Source: an uncultured Collinsella sp. (GTDB taxonomy: Bacteria > Actinomycetota > Coriobacteriia > Coriobacteriales > Coriobacteriaceae). Taken from it: a stretch of 37,342 nucleotides of DNA. Below the pieces are notes generated by a model, which made no database searches, had not been told where the DNA came from, and worked only from the letters and a program-made list of their open reading frames with translations. The translations under genes were made by a program, and so were the position numbers. Location: NCBI GenBank assembly GCA_902470095.1, contig CABRFG010000013.1:1-37342 (forward strand), read 5' to 3'. This document shows, one piece after another, positions 34,110 through 37,342 of this stretch. Numbering within the stretch: position 1 is the first letter of the stretch; each line of letters begins with the position of its first letter.

Positions 34110-34402
34110 TGCATATCACCAGCTCTAAACTCGCGAGACTCAATAGCTCGATTATCGCACAGAGAGATCGACTTCTCGAGGACTCCCTAAATGGAACGCG
34201 CGGTGAGGACATGGCTCGCCGCCGTCCGCTTCGCGTTCGCGCGGGGGAAGGTGACGACCAGGGACCTCTCCGGGCTCATCGAGAGGAGCGCCAGATTCTC
34301 CTCGTCCATTTGAACTGTATCGTATTCAAGGACACTTGACTTAGAGGAATGGCGTTGAGCGGCGATAATCGTTTCAGCGCCAAAAAGAAAGGAGTGTCAG
34401 TC
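34110..34402. other. Gap with a short orphan reading frame and the left end of an IS3 remnant
   Basis: A 41-codon frame from about 34190 (MERAVRTWLAAVRFAF, KVTTRDLSGLIERS) looks protein-like but stops early, perhaps a gene fragment with an HTH-like piece. GGACACTTGACT near 34333 resembles IS3-family terminal sequence in front of the orfA remnant. Confidence 0.3.
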
Positions 34403-34645
34403 ATGGCAGACGGGCCCTCCTACACAGCGGGGTACCGCGCCGAGGCCGCAGACTTCGCCGCCGCGTCGGGGAAGCCCATCGCCCAAGTGGCAGCCGACCT
34501 CGGCATCAACGAGAAGACCCTGGGAAGATGGGTGACGGTCAGGAAGAAGGAGCTGACCAACCACCCGGTCGCGGCGGCCGCAAGTGCATGCGCGAGCTCG
34601 AGCCCGAGAACGAGCTCCTAAAAGGCCCCGACCTCACATTGGAGG
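34403..34645 (+). pseudogene. IS3-family OrfA remnant
   Basis: The start (YTAGYRAEAADFAAASGKP, IAQVAADLGINEKTLGRWV) is a typical IS3 OrfA helix-turn-helix. AAAGGAGTG lies six bases before the ATG. After NHPV, near 34575, the frame shifts, and the OrfA leucine-zipper region continues in another frame as CMRELEPENELLKG. OrfB is absent; the sequence ends at the galE terminator. It marks the right edge of the accessory region. Confidence 0.75.
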
Positions 34646-34653
34646 CCGGGGCC
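34618..34653 (-). terminator. Terminator of galE
   Basis: On the minus strand GGCCCCGGCCT pairs with AGGTCGGGGCC, followed by TTTTAG. Confidence 0.8.
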
Positions 34654-34696
34654 CGTAGATTTTGGAATATGCCTAGAAATCTACCGCGGTTGAGTG

Positions 34697-35758
34697 CTAC
34701 TCGGCGTCGGCGAAGCCGTTGGGGTTGTGGCTCTGCCAATTCCAACTGTCACGGCACATATCCGCGATATCGTACTGGGCTTTCCAGCCCATCATGCGCT
34801 CGGCCTTGGAGGCATCGCACCAGTTGGCGGCGATGTCGCCGGCACGGCGCTCGCGGATCACATAGGGCAGCTCCTTGCCGCAGGCCTTGGAGAAGGCGGC
34901 TACGACCTCGAGTACCGAGGTGCCGGTGCCGGTGCCCAGGTTAAAGATCTCGACGCCGGTTTTGCCGTTCATCCAGTTGAGGGCGGCAACGTGACCAGAT
35001 GCCAGGTCGCACACGTGGATGTAGTCGCGAACACCGGTGCCGTCGGGGGTGGGGTAGTCGTTGCCAAAGACCTGAACGGCCTCGAGCTTACCGACGGCGA
35101 CCTGGGCGACATAAGGCACCAGGTTGTTGGGGATACCCTTGGGATCCTCGCCGATCAAGCCCGACGGATGGGCGCCGATGGGGTTGAAGTAACGGAGCAG
35201 CACGACGTCCCACTCGGGGTCGGCGGTGTGGACGTCCATAAGGATCTGCTCAATCATCCACTTGGTCCAACCATAGGGGTTGGTCGCGGGCTTCTTGGGG
35301 TCCTCTTCGGTGACGGGCGGATTGTCCGGATCGCCGTAGACGGTCGAGGAGCTCGAGAAGATGATGGACTTGCAGCCGTGGCTGCGCATGACATCGATGA
35401 GCACCAGGGTGTTCTCGATATTGTTGTGGTAGTACTCGACGGGCTTGCTCACCGACTCGCCAACGGCCTTAAAGCCGGCGAAGTGGATGACGCGGTCGAT
35501 CTGGTGGGTATCGAAGATCTTATTCATCGCATCGCGGTCGAGCACGTTGGCTTCGTAGAAGGTGAGGTTCTTGGCGGCCTCGTCGCCCACGATGGTCTTG
35601 ACGCGGTCGATGGCAACGGCGCTGGAGTTGGAGAGGTCATCGACGATGACGACCTGGTAGCCACCCTCGAGCAGCTGAACGACGGTGTGCGAGCCGATAA
35701 AGCCGGCGCCACCGGTAACGAGGACACAGGTGTCTTTGGGGTCGAGTGCTTTGGACAT
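34697..35758 (-). CDS. galE: UDP-glucose 4-epimerase
   Basis: The 353-residue enzyme interconverts UDP-glucose and UDP-galactose in the Leloir pathway and for cell-surface glycans. The NAD-binding motif is TGGAGFIGSH near the N-terminus. The SSSSTVYG strand and the YGWTK catalytic Tyr/Lys pair follow, then RYFNPIGAHPSG and the GTGVRDYIHV motif. The ATG at 35758 has AGGAG six bases upstream on the minus strand; longer in-frame extensions lack family similarity. No other galactose gene is adjacent. Confidence 0.96.
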   Translation of the reverse strand: MSKALDPKDTCVLVTGGAGFIGSHTVVQLLEGGYQVVIVDDLSNSSAVAIDRVKTIVGDEAAKNLTFYEANVLDRDAMNKIFDTHQIDRVIHFAGFKAVGESVSKPVEYYHNNIENTLVLIDVMRSHGCKSIIFSSSSTVYGDPDNPPVTEEDPKKPATNPYGWTKWMIEQILMDVHTADPEWDVVLLRYFNPIGAHPSGLIGEDPKGIPNNLVPYVAQVAVGKLEAVQVFGNDYPTPDGTGVRDYIHVCDLASGHVAALNWMNGKTGVEIFNLGTGTGTSVLEVVAAFSKACGKELPYVIRERRAGDIAANWCDASKAERMMGWKAQYDIADMCRDSWNWQSHNPNGFADAE

Positions 35759-35951
35759 GTAGTCTCCTATCGAATCAGGAACACTTCTAGAGGGGAGTAT
35801 AGCGCAGGCGGGGACGCCCAAATCGTGCGCAGTAGAAAAGCAGAGGATTATGTTAACGTACTCATAAAAGAGCTTGCGTACGCATAACCTGATCTTTGGC
35901 ATTTGCTTACGAGCCGCCGACCTTGCAGTTTCCTGCCGTTCGTGGAAATCG

Positions 35952-35979
35952 TTGGGACGCGCCATATGTACGCTAATAT
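35952..35979 (+). promoter_or_regulatory. Predicted promoter of the CHAP hydrolase gene
   Basis: TTGGGA (35952-35957) and TAATAT (35974-35979) are 16 bp apart and lie 44 bp upstream of the ATG at 36024. Confidence 0.45.
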
Positions 35980-36023
35980 GTATGAGTTGAGCGACATATA
36001 AATAAGCATGTAACGGAGTACAT

Positions 36024-37229
36024 ATGTCACCAAACAGCGATTCCATCCTTTCCCAGGAGCTCTCGCGCCGCACTGCCCTCAAGGCCCTGTTCGGCGCCGC
36101 TTCTGCGGCAGTTCTTTTTGGCCTGCCCGCTCGCGCCCATGCGGCGGAGGCTTCCAAAGAAACAACCGATAAACTGAATGCCGCCCAGGCCCAGCTCGAC
36201 GAGGTTCAGGCCCAGCTCGACAGCATCGCAAATGAGTATGCGGCGCTGGCCAACAAGAATGCCCAGACCCTCAACGACATCGAGAATGTCCAGGGCAAGA
36301 TTGACGACACGCAGGCCCAGATCGATGAAAAGAAGGCCGAGCTCAAGAAGAAGCGCAACGACCTTTCCGATCGCGTGGCCGCCAGCTACAAGTCCGGCGG
36401 CACGAACATCCTGTCGCTGCTGCTGGCCTCTGGCTCGTTTGAGGAACTCGTCGCCAACGCGCATTACGTTGAGAAGATCAACAAGAGCGACCGCGATGCC
36501 ATTGAGGATATCCAGACGATTCAGGCTGAGCTCGACGCACAGAAGACCGAGCTCGAAGCACAAAAGGCCGACCTGGAAAAACTCAAGGACCAGCAGACGG
36601 CTCAGATGCAGGATATGCAGGCCAAGCAGCAAGAAGTCCAGACCGTGCTGAACGGTCTTTCCGACGACGTCAAGGAGCTCATGGCTCAGCGCGATTCCGA
36701 GATCCTCGCTGCCGCCCAGGCCGAGGAGGCTGCTAGGAAGGCTGCCGCTGCCGCGGCTGCCGCGAACAAGAGCAATTCCTACTCGGGTGGCTCAAGCTCG
36801 GGTGGCGGATCGTATGCGCCCGGAACCCCGCAACAGAATGCCGGCTCGGGCAAACAGCAGGCCGTCGTCAACGCGTGCTACTCCACGCCTTCGCCGGGTC
36901 AGAACTGGTGCGCGGCGTGGGTCACCAATGTCTTCCGTAACGCCGGCGTTGGCTACTTTGGAGGCAATGCGTGCGACATGTTTAACGCCTGGTGCTATAG
37001 CTCCGACCGCTCGGCGCTGCAGGTGGGCATGATCGTGGCCGATTCCTCGCACAGCGGCACGGGTGCTCCGGGCCTTATCTACGGTCATGTGGGTATCTAC
37101 GTTGGCGGCGGCATCGTTATGAGCAATGAGGGAGCCATTACGTCTAAGTCGCTCGATTCGTTTATTAGCTTCTATGGCACTGGCTCTGGCGTGCGTTGGG
37201 GCTGGCTTGGCGGTATTGCGCTGTCGTAG
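36024..37229 (+). CDS. Secreted coiled-coil CHAP/NlpC-type cell-wall hydrolase
   Basis: The 401-residue protein has a twin-arginine-type signal (LSRRTALKALFG, hydrophobic core, then ARAHA). A long coiled coil (about 42-235) rich in Gln, Ala, Leu and Glu resembles the regulatory region of PcsB/CwlO-type proteins. An Ala run and a Ser/Gly/Pro linker (about 236-275) follow. The C-terminal amidase or endopeptidase domain has its catalytic Cys in GQNWCAAWV and His in YGHVGIYVGG. It would cut peptidoglycan during division, with the coiled coil controlling activity, perhaps via FtsEX. The ATG has CGGAG seven bases upstream. The gene is followed by the terminator at 37305. Confidence 0.88.
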   Translation: MSPNSDSILSQELSRRTALKALFGAASAAVLFGLPARAHAAEASKETTDKLNAAQAQLDEVQAQLDSIANEYAALANKNAQTLNDIENVQGKIDDTQAQIDEKKAELKKKRNDLSDRVAASYKSGGTNILSLLLASGSFEELVANAHYVEKINKSDRDAIEDIQTIQAELDAQKTELEAQKADLEKLKDQQTAQMQDMQAKQQEVQTVLNGLSDDVKELMAQRDSEILAAAQAEEAARKAAAAAAAANKSNSYSGGSSSGGGSYAPGTPQQNAGSGKQQAVVNACYSTPSPGQNWCAAWVTNVFRNAGVGYFGGNACDMFNAWCYSSDRSALQVGMIVADSSHSGTGAPGLIYGHVGIYVGGGIVMSNEGAITSKSLDSFISFYGTGSGVRWGWLGGIALS

Positions 37230-37279
37230 CTGCGGTTTGAAGTAAGTTGGTCCGGGACCGCGGGCGAGGCATAAGGTTG

Positions 37280-37342
37280 CCTGCTCTACAGTCCTGCGCA
37301 AGACGAAGGCCACATTAAGTGGCCTTCTTTGCGTGCGGAACT
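37280..37342. repeat. Hairpin-containing intergenic repeat, right copy with terminator
   Basis: Positions 37280-37331 match the reverse complement of 1-52. The hairpin GAAGGCCAC / GTGGCCTTC (37305-37327) with an ATTAA loop and TTT tail terminates the hydrolase gene. The last 22 bases recur exactly at 4890-4911. Confidence 0.7.

Noticed and set aside
33318..34190. A 290-codon plus-strand frame opposite the ATPase
   Set aside because: The opposite frame has complete Walker motifs; this one has none and no start signal.

Overview
The window looks like a chromosomal segment of a GC-rich Coriobacteriia member, most likely Collinsella or a close relative. I base this on codon use, gene content (CstA, glucan phosphorylase with MalQ, a PTS-HAD fusion, twin-arginine-exported proteins) and gut-type RiPP and IS remnants. 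The species is inference; no rRNA or other marker is present.

Layout. (1) 1-4718: a structured leader with an internal terminator in front of cstA, then a 726-residue protein with a JetD/TopoVI-A-like Toprim C-terminus behind a long disordered middle. (2) 4719-7365: a palindromic intergenic element, a tRNA-like remnant, tRNA-Gln(UUG), a peptidoglycan-binding-domain protein and a polyprenyl diphosphate synthase. (3) 7440-19858: a carbohydrate block. It holds an alpha-glucoside-type PTS EIIC-EIIB fused to a HAD phosphatase, a divergent TreR-like GntR regulator, a maltodextrin-type ABC importer (binding protein, two permeases, ATPase), glycogen phosphorylase and 4-alpha-glucanotransferase. Five copies of a TTGTTTAAACAA-like palindrome lie in front of the PTS gene, the regulator, the importer and malQ, suggesting one regulon for alpha-glucan uptake and breakdown.

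(4) 20065-34650: an accessory island bounded and interrupted by decayed insertion sequences (IS110, IS1595/ISXO2 and IS3 types). It holds a decayed RiPP locus: a truncated, frameshifted radical SAM gene with an intact 60-codon aromatic peptide gene, and a frameshifted ABC exporter. Next to it is an intact, tightly packed cluster: an eight-cysteine peptide, an ABC ATPase with two permeases, a radical SAM/SPASM maturase with a PqqD-like N-terminus, and a second ABC exporter. This cluster has its own consensus promoter and terminator and is the best candidate for an undescribed system. Further right is a two-gene ATPase/PD-(D/E)XK-like pair that looks like an anti-phage module.

(5) 34697-37342: galE and a secreted coiled-coil CHAP/NlpC-type hydrolase. 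The two window ends carry inverted copies of one 52-nt element whose hairpin stems differ by compensating changes.

All assignments rest on reading motifs by eye; no database search or structure prediction was run.
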